From the NCBI RefSeq assembly GCF_018616375.1, contig NZ_JAEQBB010000005.1, positions 62,001 through 126,000 of the forward strand: a stretch of 64,000 bases of DNA, read 5' to 3'. Positions 54,753 to 64,000 of this stretch are shown here, one piece after another. The stretch is from Exiguobacterium sp. J17977. GTDB lineage: Bacteria; Bacillota; Bacilli; Exiguobacteriales; Exiguobacteriaceae. The position numbers were made by a program, and so were the translations under genes. The notes beneath the pieces are model-generated. The model had not been told where the DNA came from. It made no database searches and saw nothing but the letters and a program-made list of their open reading frames with translations. Every line of letters begins with the position of its first letter. Position 1 is the stretch's first letter.

Positions 54753-55500
54753 TGGGGGCCGTCGCAACTTGTTCACAGAAGGCGCTGATGACGTCCGCCA
54801 ACCGCTCCCGGTCATGGTCCATCGTCGCCACATGATACGACTGTTCGAGCACTTCCCGTTGTTTCGGGGCTTGAACGGTCTCGTATAACCAGATCGAATC
54901 TTCGGGCGGCACAACGTTGTCGATGGCGGAGTGGATGACACACGTCGGCACGTTCACCTCGGCCGCCATCGGTCGCACTTCCTCGATAAGCGCGAGCAGT
55001 TCACGAATGGCTGACGTCGGAACTTTATCGTAGACAATTTCATACACACCTGGTGCACAGATATCCGGTTCGTCTTCATCGATGAAACGACAGACATCAT
55101 CTGTGGCGTGACAGGCATAGCCTGGGACCGACAACGCCGCGTTGATGGTGACGATCGCATCGGCCTGCCCGGCCAAAGCGGCCTTCATCGCCAGCGTCCC
55201 GCCCATGGACTGCCCGGCAACGATGACGTGTCGACATCGCTCACGCAAGAGACGGATACCGGCTTCCATCGACTCATACCAGCAGCGACGTGTCGATTGC
55301 CGGAACTCTTCCGGGTCCGTCCCATGTCCTTTGAGCCGCGGTGCGAAGACGGTGAATCCTTTCTCCATCAAGGCGATCCCGACGTCACGCACACTTTGAG
55401 GCGTCCCGTTAAAGCCATGGCACAACAAGATGCCGATATCATTTCCTTCATAATAAAACGCGCCCGCTCCCGGGATGACCGGATAAGTAATTGTCGTCAT
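54745..55500 (-). CDS. Alpha/beta hydrolase, carboxylesterase Est30-like
   Basis: The 251-aa protein has the nucleophile elbow GQSMGGT (Ser), the acid Asp in SAIDNVVPPE and the catalytic His in SYHVATMDHD, with the oxyanion-loop HGFNGTPQSVRD. Length and motifs fit the Est30/YvaK-type monoacylglycerol lipase/carboxylesterase family. GGAGG-like site precedes ATG 55500. Confidence 0.9.
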   Translation of the reverse strand: MTTITYPVIPGAGAFYYEGNDIGILLCHGFNGTPQSVRDVGIALMEKGFTVFAPRLKGHGTDPEEFRQSTRRCWYESMEAGIRLLRERCRHVIVAGQSMGGTLAMKAALAGQADAIVTINAALSVPGYACHATDDVCRFIDEDEPDICAPGVYEIVYDKVPTSAIRELLALIEEVRPMAAEVNVPTCVIHSAIDNVVPPEDSIWLYETVQAPKQREVLEQSYHVATMDHDRERLADVISAFCEQVATAPKM

Positions 55501-55886
55501 TCGTTTCCTCCCTATTTAATCCGCAGTTAACCGATACACTTAGTTGTATTAATGAATTGTAAGAGTTGCAACACGTCGCGTCAACCCGATTGCCTACTTG
55601 CTCAGTTCTCTTCATGTCTGTAATCAAACTGTAATATGAACTTCTCATTAAGTGGATTGAGTTCTGACGTCTGCTTGGTTATGTTTAACATGTAGTTGAA
55701 AAGTTGGTAAATGATAGTGAAATCCGTCAAACGATGGGGGAAGTACGATTATGTCTTCCTGGCGTCAAGTCGAGTAATGTAAGCGCTATCATTTTTTTTG
55801 GATTAAGGGGGCATCCGCTCAAGCAAGTGACCACACGAACTGGGACATCGTATCGGCCATCTACATAATCAAAGGGAGACTAACAC
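55501..55886. other. 386-bp promoter region upstream of the secreted nuclease
   Basis: It contains a perfect cre match at 55777 and two 11-bp-spaced T-T-x-A-x-A elements, TTAACA (55685-55690) and TTGAAA (55696-55701), that weakly resemble a PhoP box. No ORF with a ribosome site is seen, and no clear -35/-10 pair. Confidence 0.4.
55777..55791. promoter_or_regulatory. Cre site (CcpA) upstream of the secreted nuclease
   Basis: ATGTAAGCGCTATCA matches the cre pattern at every fixed position, 96 bp before the nuclease start. Confidence 0.65.
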
Positions 55887-58800
55887 ATGGGGAAACCACA
55901 AGCACGTTCATTCAAACAAATGACCGGCCTCGCCTTATCAGCCGGACTCATCGTCAGCAGCATGACGCCGATCGCGGCAAACGTACACGCAGAGACGTTG
56001 AACGCTTCAGACCTATTCATCTCGGAATACGTTGAAGGGTCTAGTAACAACAAAGCCATCGAATTGTTCAATGGAACGAATGCGGCCATCGACCTCTCGG
56101 CCTATAAACTTGAATTGTATGCGAACGGAGCGGCCACTCCAGGCACGACGCTCAACTTGACAGGTACGCTTCAACCAGGTGGCACATACGTCATCGTCAA
56201 CGGCAGTGCGAACGATGCCTTGAAAGCAAAATCGAACACGACGAGCGGTGTGACGAACTTTAACGGCGACGACACGCTCGTCTTGAAAAAAGGAGACACG
56301 GTGCTCGACGTCTTCGGTCAAGTCGGATTCGACCCGGGCACGAAATGGGGAACGACGGTCGCCACGGTGGACCAGTCGTTAGTCCGTAAAGATACGGTGA
56401 CGACTGGCGATACGAACGGTGCGGATGCGTTCGACCCGGCCGTTGAATGGAACACACAACCAATCGATACGTTCACGAACCTCGGATCGCACACGTTCCA
56501 AGGCGTCGTCTACGGCGATGGCGGTACGGTCGAACCACCGGCTCCGGTCACTCCGATTTCAATCAGTGACGCCCGGTCGAAAGCCGAAGGCGAAACCGTC
56601 ACGATTAAAGGTGTCGTCACAGCGAAGCTGGCCAATACGATTTCGATTCAAGATGCGACAGGCGGCCTCTCGGTCCGTCCGACGTCACTCGCCGTCAACG
56701 TCGGTGATGAAGTCGTCGTCACGGGTGCCATCGGTTCGTACCGCGAACTCCTTCAATTGAACAGCGCCGTCGTCGTCTCGAAACAAGCGGCGAGCGTCCC
56801 AGCAGCGCAAGTCCTTACCGGCGAACAAATCAACGAGGACGTCGAGTCGGAACTCGTCACCGTGAAGAACGTTAAACTCTCGGGCAGCGGGCAAAACTTG
56901 ACGGCGACGGACGGAACGAAAGAATTCGTCGTCCGTGACGAGCGCGGCATTCTCGATTTGCAGACGGACGTCAACTACTCGTCAATCACGGGAATCGTGC
57001 AACAGTTCGATAACACGTATCAAATCATCCCGCGCGACGTGTCTGACACGGTCATCGATGCGTCGGTACTCCGTCCGGCAACAGCGAAGCCAGGTGCGGG
57101 CACGTTCGTCGGTCCACAAGACGTGACGCTCTCGACGACGACAGCCGGCGCTCAGATTTACTACACGCTCGACGGGTCGGACCCGAAAGTCAACGGCACG
57201 CTCTATACGTCACCCGTCCGCATCGACGAGACGAAGACGCTCAAAGTCGCCGTCAAATCAGGTGATGCGTTCAGCGCCGTGACGACGTTCGACTATAAAA
57301 TCACGGACAAAATCCGCATCCATGACATTCAAGGCGCGAGCCACACGTCACCGATGAACGGACAGACTGTTGAAGGCGTCGAAGGCGTCGTCACGTACTC
57401 GTTCGTGTCGATGGGCACGACGTACTACTATATCCAAACACCGGACATGGAAGCAGACCAAGATGCACGCACTTCGGAAGGAATCATCTTGTATGGCGGC
57501 CGTTCAATCGCGGGCATCCAGGTCGGTGACCTCGTCAGCGTGAAAGGTCTCGTCAGCGAGTACGCCATCGAAGGCTACAGCGACCGTCAACAGACGGATA
57601 TGAAGATGACGCAAATCGATACGCGCAACGGCAGCGTCAACGTCGTCAAGAGCGGTGTCGCACTCCCGACGCCAGTGAAAATCGACGCATCGAACTTGCC
57701 GACCGAATTCATCGACAGCGACGCCCTCGCCGTCTTCAACCCGGACAAAGACGCCATCGACTTCTGGGAGAGCCTTGAAGGGATGCGCGTCGAGACAGGT
57801 AACCTCAAATCGGTCTCACCGCAACAGAACGGCGACCTCGTGACCGTGCTCGAAGCAACACCGACCGAGACGTTCAACGGCGGGATTCTGTTGAAAAAAG
57901 ACGATGCCAACCCGGAACGGATTCAATTCCGTCTCGAGCCGAACGCGGCCGCCCGTGATTTCGATGTCGCGACCGGTGACCGCTTCAACGGCCCGATCGT
58001 CGGTGTCGTCGGATACTCGTACGGCAACTACAAGATTCAAGCAGGTCTTGATGAGATGAAAGCGGCCTTCGTCAAAGGCGATGCCAAGCGTGAGACGACG
58101 TTCATCGAAGCTGAAGAGGACAAGTTGACGATCGCCTCTTACAACCTCGAGAACTTCTCAAACAACGTCAAAGAGACGTCAGATGAGAAAGCCCTCAAAC
58201 TCGCGAAAGCGTTCGTTGAAGAGTTGAACAGCCCTGACATCATCGGCGTGACCGAAGTCCAAGATAACAACGGCCAAGGCACAGGCGATTCGGCGGCTGA
58301 CCAAAGCTACCAGCGCTTGATTGATAACATTGTCGTCGTCGGCGGAAAAACGTATAAATACGTCAATATCGATCCTGAGAACAACAAAGACGGCGGTGCG
58401 CCGAACGCCAACATCCGAGTCGGCTTCCTCTACGACCCGGAACGCGTCTCGCTCACAGAAGGCATCCCTGCTGGTGACGCGACGACAGCTGTCGGTTATG
58501 AAAACGGCAAATTGACGCATAACCCGGGACGGATTGAGCCGCTCGACCCAGCGTTCAACAGCTCACGCAAACCGCTCGCAGCCCAGTTCGACTTCCAAGG
58601 CGAGAACGTCGTCGTCATCGCCAACCACTGGAACTCAAAAGGTGGCGACACAGGTTTCTTCGGCTCACAACAGCCGGTCGTGCTCGGCAGTGAAGTACAG
58701 CGTAAGAAAATCGCGCAACTCGTCCACAATTTCGTGGCGGACGTGAAAGCGGACAATCCGGATGCGAACGTCGTCGCACTCGGTGACTTCAACGACTTCG

Positions 58801-59393
58801 AATTCTCGGATGCGATGCAAATCTTCAAAGGCGATTTGATGACGAACATGGTCGAGAAAGTCCCAGCTATCGACCGTTACTCGTACGTCTATCAAGGAAA
58901 CTCACAAGTGCTCGACCATATCCTCGTGTCGAACCGGTTAGCGGCGACGACCGAAATCGATATGATTCACGTCAACGCTGACTTCACGGAAATGTCGGGC
59001 CGCGCCAGTGACCACGATCCGGTCCTCGCACAAATCGACCTCACTCCAGAGCCGGAAGTGGAATTGACGCGTTACACGGTCGAGAATAACCCGGCTGCAC
59101 GCCTTGTCCTTCAAGAAGACTTCATCGGCGTGACGATTGGCAAAGGCACGAACTTCAAGAACGGCATCTTCGTACGCGGCGCCTACACGGAATTGACAGG
59201 TGATCCGCTTAAAAACATCGTCGTTCAAGTGAAACCGAAAGAAGCCGGTGCCATCATCGACTTCGACGGCGCAACTGTGAAAGAAGTCGTGGTAGATGGA
59301 ACAAACTTGGCTGAAATCCGTGGCGCAGAGAATGTGAAACGAATCAGCTACACGAAAGGCGCATCCGCTAACACGGTCGTCATCAAAAAATAA
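55887..59393 (+). CDS. Large secreted multi-domain nuclease (ExeM/NucH-like)
   Basis: The 1168-aa exported protein probably degrades extracellular DNA. A signal peptide ends near VHAETL. Then: lamin-tail domain (about residues 37-180, FISEYVEGSSNNKAIELFN), OB-fold domain (about 220-390), chitobiase-like C-terminal/FN3 domain (about 395-475, IYYTLDGSDPKVNGTLY), second OB region (about 480-735) and an endonuclease/exonuclease/phosphatase domain (about 745-1065) with ASYNLENFS, VTEVQDN, NHWNSKGGD, LGDFNDF and SDHDPV. A beta tail ends it. No LPXTG anchor is seen. GGGAG precedes ATG 55887. Confidence 0.9.
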   Translation: MGKPQARSFKQMTGLALSAGLIVSSMTPIAANVHAETLNASDLFISEYVEGSSNNKAIELFNGTNAAIDLSAYKLELYANGAATPGTTLNLTGTLQPGGTYVIVNGSANDALKAKSNTTSGVTNFNGDDTLVLKKGDTVLDVFGQVGFDPGTKWGTTVATVDQSLVRKDTVTTGDTNGADAFDPAVEWNTQPIDTFTNLGSHTFQGVVYGDGGTVEPPAPVTPISISDARSKAEGETVTIKGVVTAKLANTISIQDATGGLSVRPTSLAVNVGDEVVVTGAIGSYRELLQLNSAVVVSKQAASVPAAQVLTGEQINEDVESELVTVKNVKLSGSGQNLTATDGTKEFVVRDERGILDLQTDVNYSSITGIVQQFDNTYQIIPRDVSDTVIDASVLRPATAKPGAGTFVGPQDVTLSTTTAGAQIYYTLDGSDPKVNGTLYTSPVRIDETKTLKVAVKSGDAFSAVTTFDYKITDKIRIHDIQGASHTSPMNGQTVEGVEGVVTYSFVSMGTTYYYIQTPDMEADQDARTSEGIILYGGRSIAGIQVGDLVSVKGLVSEYAIEGYSDRQQTDMKMTQIDTRNGSVNVVKSGVALPTPVKIDASNLPTEFIDSDALAVFNPDKDAIDFWESLEGMRVETGNLKSVSPQQNGDLVTVLEATPTETFNGGILLKKDDANPERIQFRLEPNAAARDFDVATGDRFNGPIVGVVGYSYGNYKIQAGLDEMKAAFVKGDAKRETTFIEAEEDKLTIASYNLENFSNNVKETSDEKALKLAKAFVEELNSPDIIGVTEVQDNNGQGTGDSAADQSYQRLIDNIVVVGGKTYKYVNIDPENNKDGGAPNANIRVGFLYDPERVSLTEGIPAGDATTAVGYENGKLTHNPGRIEPLDPAFNSSRKPLAAQFDFQGENVVVIANHWNSKGGDTGFFGSQQPVVLGSEVQRKKIAQLVHNFVADVKADNPDANVVALGDFNDFEFSDAMQIFKGDLMTNMVEKVPAIDRYSYVYQGNSQVLDHILVSNRLAATTEIDMIHVNADFTEMSGRASDHDPVLAQIDLTPEPEVELTRYTVENNPAARLVLQEDFIGVTIGKGTNFKNGIFVRGAYTELTGDPLKNIVVQVKPKEAGAIIDFDGATVKEVVVDGTNLAEIRGAENVKRISYTKGASANTVVIKK

Positions 59394-59407
59394 CGATTGA
59401 ATCGAAT

Positions 59408-59448
59408 ACGCAAGCCGCAGACAGATTGTCTGCGGCCTTTTGCGTTTT
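59408..59448 (+). terminator. Terminator after the nuclease gene
   Basis: GCCGCAGACA-GAT-TGTCTGCGGC with an outer ACGCAA/TTGCGT pair, then TTTT. Confidence 0.85.
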
Positions 59449-59503
59449 CATTCGTGAAATTCGGGGATTAAGAAGAAGATGCTGATTATCGGAGGATGAC
59501 GTC

Positions 59504-60709
59504 ATGGAGATGCACAACGGGAATTTATATTGGCCGACCACAGAATCGGAACAAATCGTCTTACAAAAACCAATCAAGAAAGAGCGCTACGACGTACTTG
59601 TCATCGGCGCGGGCATGTCCGGGACGCTGACAGCCTATACGCTTCACAAGGACGGTGTCGATTTCGCCGTCATCGACCAAGGGAAAGTCGGAGCCGGGAG
59701 TACGGCCGCGAACACAGGGCTCATTCAATACTCGAACGACATTATGTTGCACGAACTGGCCGAGCAAATCGGTGAAGAGGACGCGGTCCGCTTCTATCAG
59801 CTGTGTGCCGAGGCGGTGGATGCGCTCGACGAGGTCGCCGGGACGGTCGACGCCAAAGACGTCTACATCCGGCGTGATAGTCTTTGTTTCGCCAGCAGCG
59901 AGGCAGATGTCTCCAAATTGAAACGGGAGTATGAGATGCTGACGAAACACGGACTCGCGGCCGAATGGCTCGACCGGGAGGCGTTACAAGAACGCTATCC
60001 GTTCGATAAACCGGCCGGCTTGATTACGAACGGCGATGCCGAGGTCAATCCGCTCACGCTCAGCCGTCAGGTCGTCCGCTACTTGTCGACCCAAAACGTG
60101 CCGATCTTCGAAGAGACGGACGTCACAGAAGTCGTCGCCGACGGAGACGACTGGCTCGTCTTGACTCCCGCAGGAACGTTCAAAGCGGGCCACGTCATCT
60201 TTGCGACCGGCTATCGCCCAGCCCCGCTCCTCGACACCCATCGGATCGAACTCAACCGTTCTTATGCGATTGCGACGAATCCCGTTCCTGACTTCGACGA
60301 GTGGGAAGGTCAGGCGCTCATTTGGGAGACGAAACGGCCGTACCTCTATTTACGGACGACCGTCGACGGCCGCATCATCGCCGGCGGACTCGATGAAGAA
60401 AAAGCAGAGACCCCGCATAGCGAGGCACTCATTCAAAAACGGGCCGAGCGGTTGCGCCAAGAAGTCGAGGCTTTGTTCCCGATGTATGATTTGACAGTTG
60501 AATACACGTGGGTGGCCCTGTTCGGTGAGTCAATCGACCAGCTACCCTTTATTGGGGAACATCCGGACCGTCCGAACCTCTACTATTTACTCGGATATGG
60601 GGGCAACGGCACGGTCTACAGCATGTTAGGTTCTAAAATCTTGAGCGAGTTGGTCCGCGGCATCGACAATCCAGATGCTCGAATCGTACGATTAAATCGG
60701 ACACGTTAA
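59504..60709 (+). CDS. FAD-dependent oxidoreductase (DAO/OrdL-type)
   Basis: The 401-aa protein has the dinucleotide motif VLVIGAGMSGTLTAYTL, the block GAGSTAANTGLIQYS, an ATGYR motif and the C-terminal GYGGNG. It belongs to the D-amino-acid-oxidase-like superfamily (sarcosine/glycine oxidase-like). Substrate unknown. GGAGG precedes ATG 59504 at 8 bases. Confidence 0.9.
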   Translation: MEMHNGNLYWPTTESEQIVLQKPIKKERYDVLVIGAGMSGTLTAYTLHKDGVDFAVIDQGKVGAGSTAANTGLIQYSNDIMLHELAEQIGEEDAVRFYQLCAEAVDALDEVAGTVDAKDVYIRRDSLCFASSEADVSKLKREYEMLTKHGLAAEWLDREALQERYPFDKPAGLITNGDAEVNPLTLSRQVVRYLSTQNVPIFEETDVTEVVADGDDWLVLTPAGTFKAGHVIFATGYRPAPLLDTHRIELNRSYAIATNPVPDFDEWEGQALIWETKRPYLYLRTTVDGRIIAGGLDEEKAETPHSEALIQKRAERLRQEVEALFPMYDLTVEYTWVALFGESIDQLPFIGEHPDRPNLYYLLGYGGNGTVYSMLGSKILSELVRGIDNPDARIVRLNRTR

Positions 60710-60735
60710 TCCCCTGACATCAGGGGATTTTTTAT
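60708..60735 (+). terminator. Terminator after the FAD oxidoreductase gene
   Basis: AATCCCCTG-ACAT-CAGGGGATT, 9-bp stem with tetraloop, followed by TTTT. Confidence 0.9.
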
Positions 60736-60758
60736 ACATACACATTGGAGTGAGTGAA

Positions 60759-61421
60759 ATGACAACAAAACAAAAACCAAAATGGGTGTATCGGCTGAGG
60801 CGCGCTCTTCTCTTCATCCCCGCCATCGCCTTGACCGTCTACGTCTGGCCGCACGAGCCAGCCGAAGAAACGACCGACGAAACCGTCACGCAAGCAGAGG
60901 CGACAGAGGATGAACGACGTTACACGATTGAAACGAGACAAGCTGTGACAGAAGATGAGGCCGTCCGCTATACGTATGATATCGTGGTCCACGGACAACC
61001 TGACGTCGAGACGCTCCAGTCCATCAGTCAGGATGTCATGGACGAGGTGACGGCGCGCGATACGTTCCAAGCCGCCCTCCTCCGCTTTTATGATCACGAA
61101 GCCTATATCGGTACCGAATCGCCACTCGGCGAAGCCGTATTCGCCCCTGAAGGCGATTGGAGCCTGGCGGACACGGTCCAACCCGGCGCCTATGAAGAGA
61201 TGTCGTTCGGCTGGCAGTTAAAAGAGAAGGAATGGGACACACAACTGTCAGATGAAGAAGCACGCGTTTGGCAAGCCTGGAATCGCGTCTACGAGGCCGA
61301 GCAATCGGACGACCCTGACTTGAAAGCGAAAGTGACCCGTACCGTCTCAACGAAATATGATCTCAATCCCGAAACGGTCCAACGTATCGTCTTGAAGCAA
61401 AGTGTCTGGGCCGCATTATAA
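60759..61421 (+). CDS. Uncharacterised 220-aa membrane-anchored protein
   Basis: No family recognised. One N-terminal membrane helix (about residues 14-30, ALLFIPAIALTVYVW) follows a basic head, then an acidic outer region with long helices. ATG 60759 is 8 bases from GGAG; GTG 60750 overlaps that site. Likely exposed outside the membrane. Confidence 0.7.
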   Translation: MTTKQKPKWVYRLRRALLFIPAIALTVYVWPHEPAEETTDETVTQAEATEDERRYTIETRQAVTEDEAVRYTYDIVVHGQPDVETLQSISQDVMDEVTARDTFQAALLRFYDHEAYIGTESPLGEAVFAPEGDWSLADTVQPGAYEEMSFGWQLKEKEWDTQLSDEEARVWQAWNRVYEAEQSDDPDLKAKVTRTVSTKYDLNPETVQRIVLKQSVWAAL

Positions 61422-61531
61422 CCTGATTCATCCAAAAAGATAGTACGATTTTTCCTTTCTTTGGCTAAATATATAATTGTATACTAATTGTATACATGTA
61501 ACCGTTGAACGGTCGGAGAAAGGAAGACGTT

Positions 61532-63616
61532 ATGAAACGATGGATACTTTTATGCCTGCTTCTGGTTATGATTGGGGCGACTTTGACGCCGCGACAGGTC
61601 GACGCCGCATCAAGTTCACCTTATGAGGTGAGTGCACCTACTGGCACGACGCTTTATCAATTTGTCGGAAAGACGCTCAAGCCAAAAGGAACGTTGCGCG
61701 CGGCGAAGCGGTTCAAGGCGCTCAGTACGTCCGGTCACTACTATAAGATTCAAGACGGAAAAACCATCTACTACGTAAAAAAGCAAGCCGTCACACTAGT
61801 GGCGACGAACTTGTCGCTGACGACGTTTTCCGGTTCGACCTACTCCCGGCTGACGCACGAGTATATGCGCTCGCTCACCCGGGGACAGACGCCTTACTAT
61901 TACGATGAGTTGACCGCCAAGACGGCCATCGCCCGGGCCGATGCCGCCATGAAGGGGAACTGGTATATTCCGTCCCCTCCCTATCAGTTGCGTGTCCCGA
62001 ACATCGATACATATCGGTTTGATGCCAGCGTCCCTGCGGTCGATTCGACGTCGTTCAAGTTTCAAATCCATTATTTCACGACGTTGAACCAGTTGACGCA
62101 AGCGTATGCCGCCACCGGACGAGATGATTATCTCCGCTACGGGAAGCGGATTGTCACGAGTTGGACCAAGCAGTATCCGGCCGCGAATTATACACGCTAC
62201 CGCTGGCCGTATCACGACCATGGCACCGCCATCCGGACGTTCCATTTGCTCAACTTCTGGAATGAATTCCGTTCGTCCGCGGTCAACACCGACCCGGCCT
62301 TCTCACAGCTGTTCGCCAAGACACTATATGAACACGCGACACTGCTGGCGACGCCGAGTTTTTATAAGCCGAACAACAATCACGGCATGTTCCAAGATAT
62401 GGCCTTGACCGCCGTCGCGGAGACGCATAGGAGCTTCTATCGTTCCTCGGCCTGGCGCTCGCTCGCGACGAACCGGCTCACGCAGCAGTTGAACCACAGC
62501 TTGAGCACGGACGGGGTCCATCTCGAACACTCGCCGTTCTATCAAATCTATCTATATGACACGCTCGCCCGGTTCAACGACTGGGCGGCCGCCAACCGCT
62601 TCGCCCTATCGAGCCGGATGCGTGACGTCAAAGATATGCCGAGCGCGCTGACGTATATGTTGAAACCGAATGGGACCCTGCCGATGTTCGGCGACACCCC
62701 GTCCATCACGCACCGGACGGACGCGATTCCGTATATCGAGCGCTATCCGCATCTAAATTATGCGATGACGCAAGGACAGTCGGGGACCCAACCGTCGACA
62801 CGGGTCGGCAAGCTATCGAACCAGTACGCCTTCTTCCGCCAACATTGGGGCGGGGCCTCTGGTCCGTTCCGGGATGCGGTCCAAGTGATGATGACGGCTG
62901 GCTATCATAGCAACATCCATAAGCACGCCGACGATTTGTCGATCGACCTGTACGGCTACGGCCGCGACTTTATCGTCGAGAGCGGACGTTACGCTTATAC
63001 GAACCGTCCCGAACGTAGCGCCGTCATGCAGGCCGCGGCGCATAACACCGTCCATGTGGTGGGTAAGAATTTCAACTTGACGTCGAGCAACTTGCGGCGA
63101 AGCCAAATCACATCGGTCGGGGCCGCGTCGACGCAATGGACGGCCGCCGGAACGAGCGGGCTGCTCGGAAACGGGATGACGCACACCCGTCGTCTCGCCT
63201 ACGACCGTGATGGGACGGTGCTCGTCTACGATGACATCACCAGTCCGACGACGACCTCGTTCGTCCAGCGGTTCCATCTCGGGACCGGCTTGAACCGCGT
63301 CTCGAGCGGCAGCCGTCACGCCATGTATAAAGACAACGAGAACCGATCGATTCATCTGTTGCAACTTGACGTCGGCTCGACGCCGAAAGTCGCCGTCGGC
63401 GCAAGTTATGTGTCGTATCGTGACTATGACTGGCAACGTCGCAATCAAGTCGTGACGACAAAGCGTGGCAAGGAAGTCGAGTATTTGACGCTGATCCATA
63501 TCGGCGAAAAGACGACCAAAATCACGTCCGCCACAGTCCAGACGACGTCGCGCCACTACGTCGTGCGCTACAAACTGTCGGACGGCACGACGAAAACGCT
63601 ATCGATGTTACGCTAA
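61532..63616 (+). CDS. Secreted heparinase II/III-like polysaccharide lyase
   Basis: The 694-aa exported protein has a signal peptide (to about QVDAAS), an SH3-like N-terminal module (about residues 40-95), an alpha-helical toroid (about 110-400, NNNHGMFQDMAL, GVHLEHSPFYQIY) and a heparinase II/III-like beta domain (about 430-690, NIHKHADDLSIDLYGYG, ESGRYAY, HNTVHVVG). The conserved His/Tyr/Asn set suggests beta-elimination of a uronic-acid polymer. AAAGGAAG precedes ATG 61532. No uptake system is adjacent. Confidence 0.85.
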   Translation: MKRWILLCLLLVMIGATLTPRQVDAASSSPYEVSAPTGTTLYQFVGKTLKPKGTLRAAKRFKALSTSGHYYKIQDGKTIYYVKKQAVTLVATNLSLTTFSGSTYSRLTHEYMRSLTRGQTPYYYDELTAKTAIARADAAMKGNWYIPSPPYQLRVPNIDTYRFDASVPAVDSTSFKFQIHYFTTLNQLTQAYAATGRDDYLRYGKRIVTSWTKQYPAANYTRYRWPYHDHGTAIRTFHLLNFWNEFRSSAVNTDPAFSQLFAKTLYEHATLLATPSFYKPNNNHGMFQDMALTAVAETHRSFYRSSAWRSLATNRLTQQLNHSLSTDGVHLEHSPFYQIYLYDTLARFNDWAAANRFALSSRMRDVKDMPSALTYMLKPNGTLPMFGDTPSITHRTDAIPYIERYPHLNYAMTQGQSGTQPSTRVGKLSNQYAFFRQHWGGASGPFRDAVQVMMTAGYHSNIHKHADDLSIDLYGYGRDFIVESGRYAYTNRPERSAVMQAAAHNTVHVVGKNFNLTSSNLRRSQITSVGAASTQWTAAGTSGLLGNGMTHTRRLAYDRDGTVLVYDDITSPTTTSFVQRFHLGTGLNRVSSGSRHAMYKDNENRSIHLLQLDVGSTPKVAVGASYVSYRDYDWQRRNQVVTTKRGKEVEYLTLIHIGEKTTKITSATVQTTSRHYVVRYKLSDGTTKTLSMLR

Positions 63617-63645
63617 CCTCCATTTTAAAAATGGGGGTTTTTTCT
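63615..63645 (+). terminator. Terminator after the lyase gene
   Basis: AACCTCCATT pairs with AATGGGGGTT (one G-T pair) over TTAAA, then TTTTTT. Confidence 0.88.
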
Positions 63646-63725
63646 CGGTCGGTTAGGGAAAACTCGTACAGTAGGCCAAAATGTGGCTTACGGTGTGTGC
63701 GCATACTTAAAGGGGAGGCAATAAC

Positions 63726-64000
63726 ATGGGGAACAAGAAAGAAGAACAGTTAAAACAACATACGATTGATAACGAGCAGCAAGCCGGGCTCACGACGAAC
63801 CAAGGGCTGAAGATGGCAGAGGACGAATTCTCGCTCAAAGCCGGACGTCGTGGACCGACACTGATCGAGGATTTCCATTTCCGCGAGAAGATGACGCACT
63901 TCGACCACGAGCGGATTCCTGAACGCATCGTGCACGCACGCGGCGTCGGGGCGCACGGGGAGTTTCAAGTGTATGAGTCGCTCGCCGACTATACGAAAGC
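63726..64000 (+). CDS. katE: Catalase, N-terminal part, cut by the window edge
   Basis: The first 91 residues match heme catalases: [31 protein letters not shown] then [12 protein letters not shown]. The catalytic His is in IVHARG. The N-terminal segment with [12 protein letters not shown] resembles B. subtilis KatE-type large catalases. GGGGAGG precedes ATG 63726. The gene continues outside the window. Confidence 0.95.
   Translation, partial: MGNKKEEQLKQHTIDNEQQAGLTTNQGLKMAEDEFSLKAGRRGPTLIEDFHFREKMTHFDHERIPERIVHARGVGAHGEFQVYESLADYTK

Noticed and set aside
55685-55701. Firm assignment of a PhoP box before the secreted nuclease
   Set aside because: Only two weak hexamers are present where four are usual, so it is left as a possibility within the finding on the nuclease.

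Overview
This 64 kb window looks like one chromosomal segment of a low-to-medium GC Firmicute of the order Bacillales. Genus Exiguobacterium fits best. That is inferred from gene content (isocitrate lyase with a malate synthase G, a short MutS2-type paralog, PRD antiterminators with RAT sites, CcpA-type cre sites, YwbE, YflT and LemA/HtpX families), strong AGGAGG ribosome sites and roughly even base composition. I see no rRNA, tRNA, CRISPR array, insertion sequence or prophage. Genes are tightly packed and most convergent pairs share a bidirectional terminator. The window cuts an ABC-F ATPase at the left edge and a catalase at the right edge.

Layout. 1-8.3 kb: ABC-F tail, His-rich lipoprotein, secreted polysaccharide deacetylase with LysM repeats, then the glyoxylate-shunt block (glcB, a Cys-rich 98-aa gene, aceA) divergent from a MarR/nitroreductase pair. 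8-12.8 kb: methyltransferase, ROK sugar kinase, diguanylate cyclase with a small membrane partner, and a 30-aa membrane ORF. 12.8-17.2 kb: beta-glucoside operon licT-bglP-6-phospho-beta-glucosidase with two RAT/terminator attenuators. 17.3-21.4 kb: OmpR-type two-component system, an AAA ATPase, a divergent secreted DUF2680-like protein and a ZIP-like transporter. 21.5-26.7 kb: MutS2 paralog with a structured leader, divergent from a PTS operon (IIA, GlcT-type antiterminator, NagP-type IICB). 26.7-38 kb: HtpX/LemA, Nudix, M20 peptidase, CNNM/CBS protein, DMT-Crp-DMT cluster, DJ-1/PfpI protein, glycerol dehydrogenase, VanY peptidase, antibiotic biosynthesis monooxygenase-fold protein, CBS protein. 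38-46.5 kb: AzlCD, HD-GYP phosphodiesterase, TM-repeat channel-like protein, methylglyoxal synthase, two YflT-type stress proteins, hydroxyacid dehydrogenase. 46.6-52.9 kb: tandem GTPases, VOC protein, formate/nitrite channel, Na+:alanine symporter, YwbE and small genes. 52.9-64 kb: GH13 glucosidase, esterase, large secreted nuclease, FAD oxidoreductase, a secreted heparinase-like lyase and the catalase start.

How it fits together. Much of the window is carbon catabolism under catabolite control. Cre-like sites lie by the PTS operons, the GH13 gene, the symporter and the secreted nuclease, and both PTS operons use protein-dependent antitermination. A second possible regulon is marked by the palindrome TGTTATATAACA at aceA and the symporter, with two near-identical copies in the glcB/marR divergent promoter. 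The most unusual item is the leader of the MutS2 paralog: a good sigma-A promoter, a 9-codon ORF with a Shine-Dalgarno, then three hairpins (two with T-runs) and a long-range stem ending just before the ribosome site. This resembles attenuators that sense ribosome stalling. All functions are assigned by reading the sequence; no database search was run.
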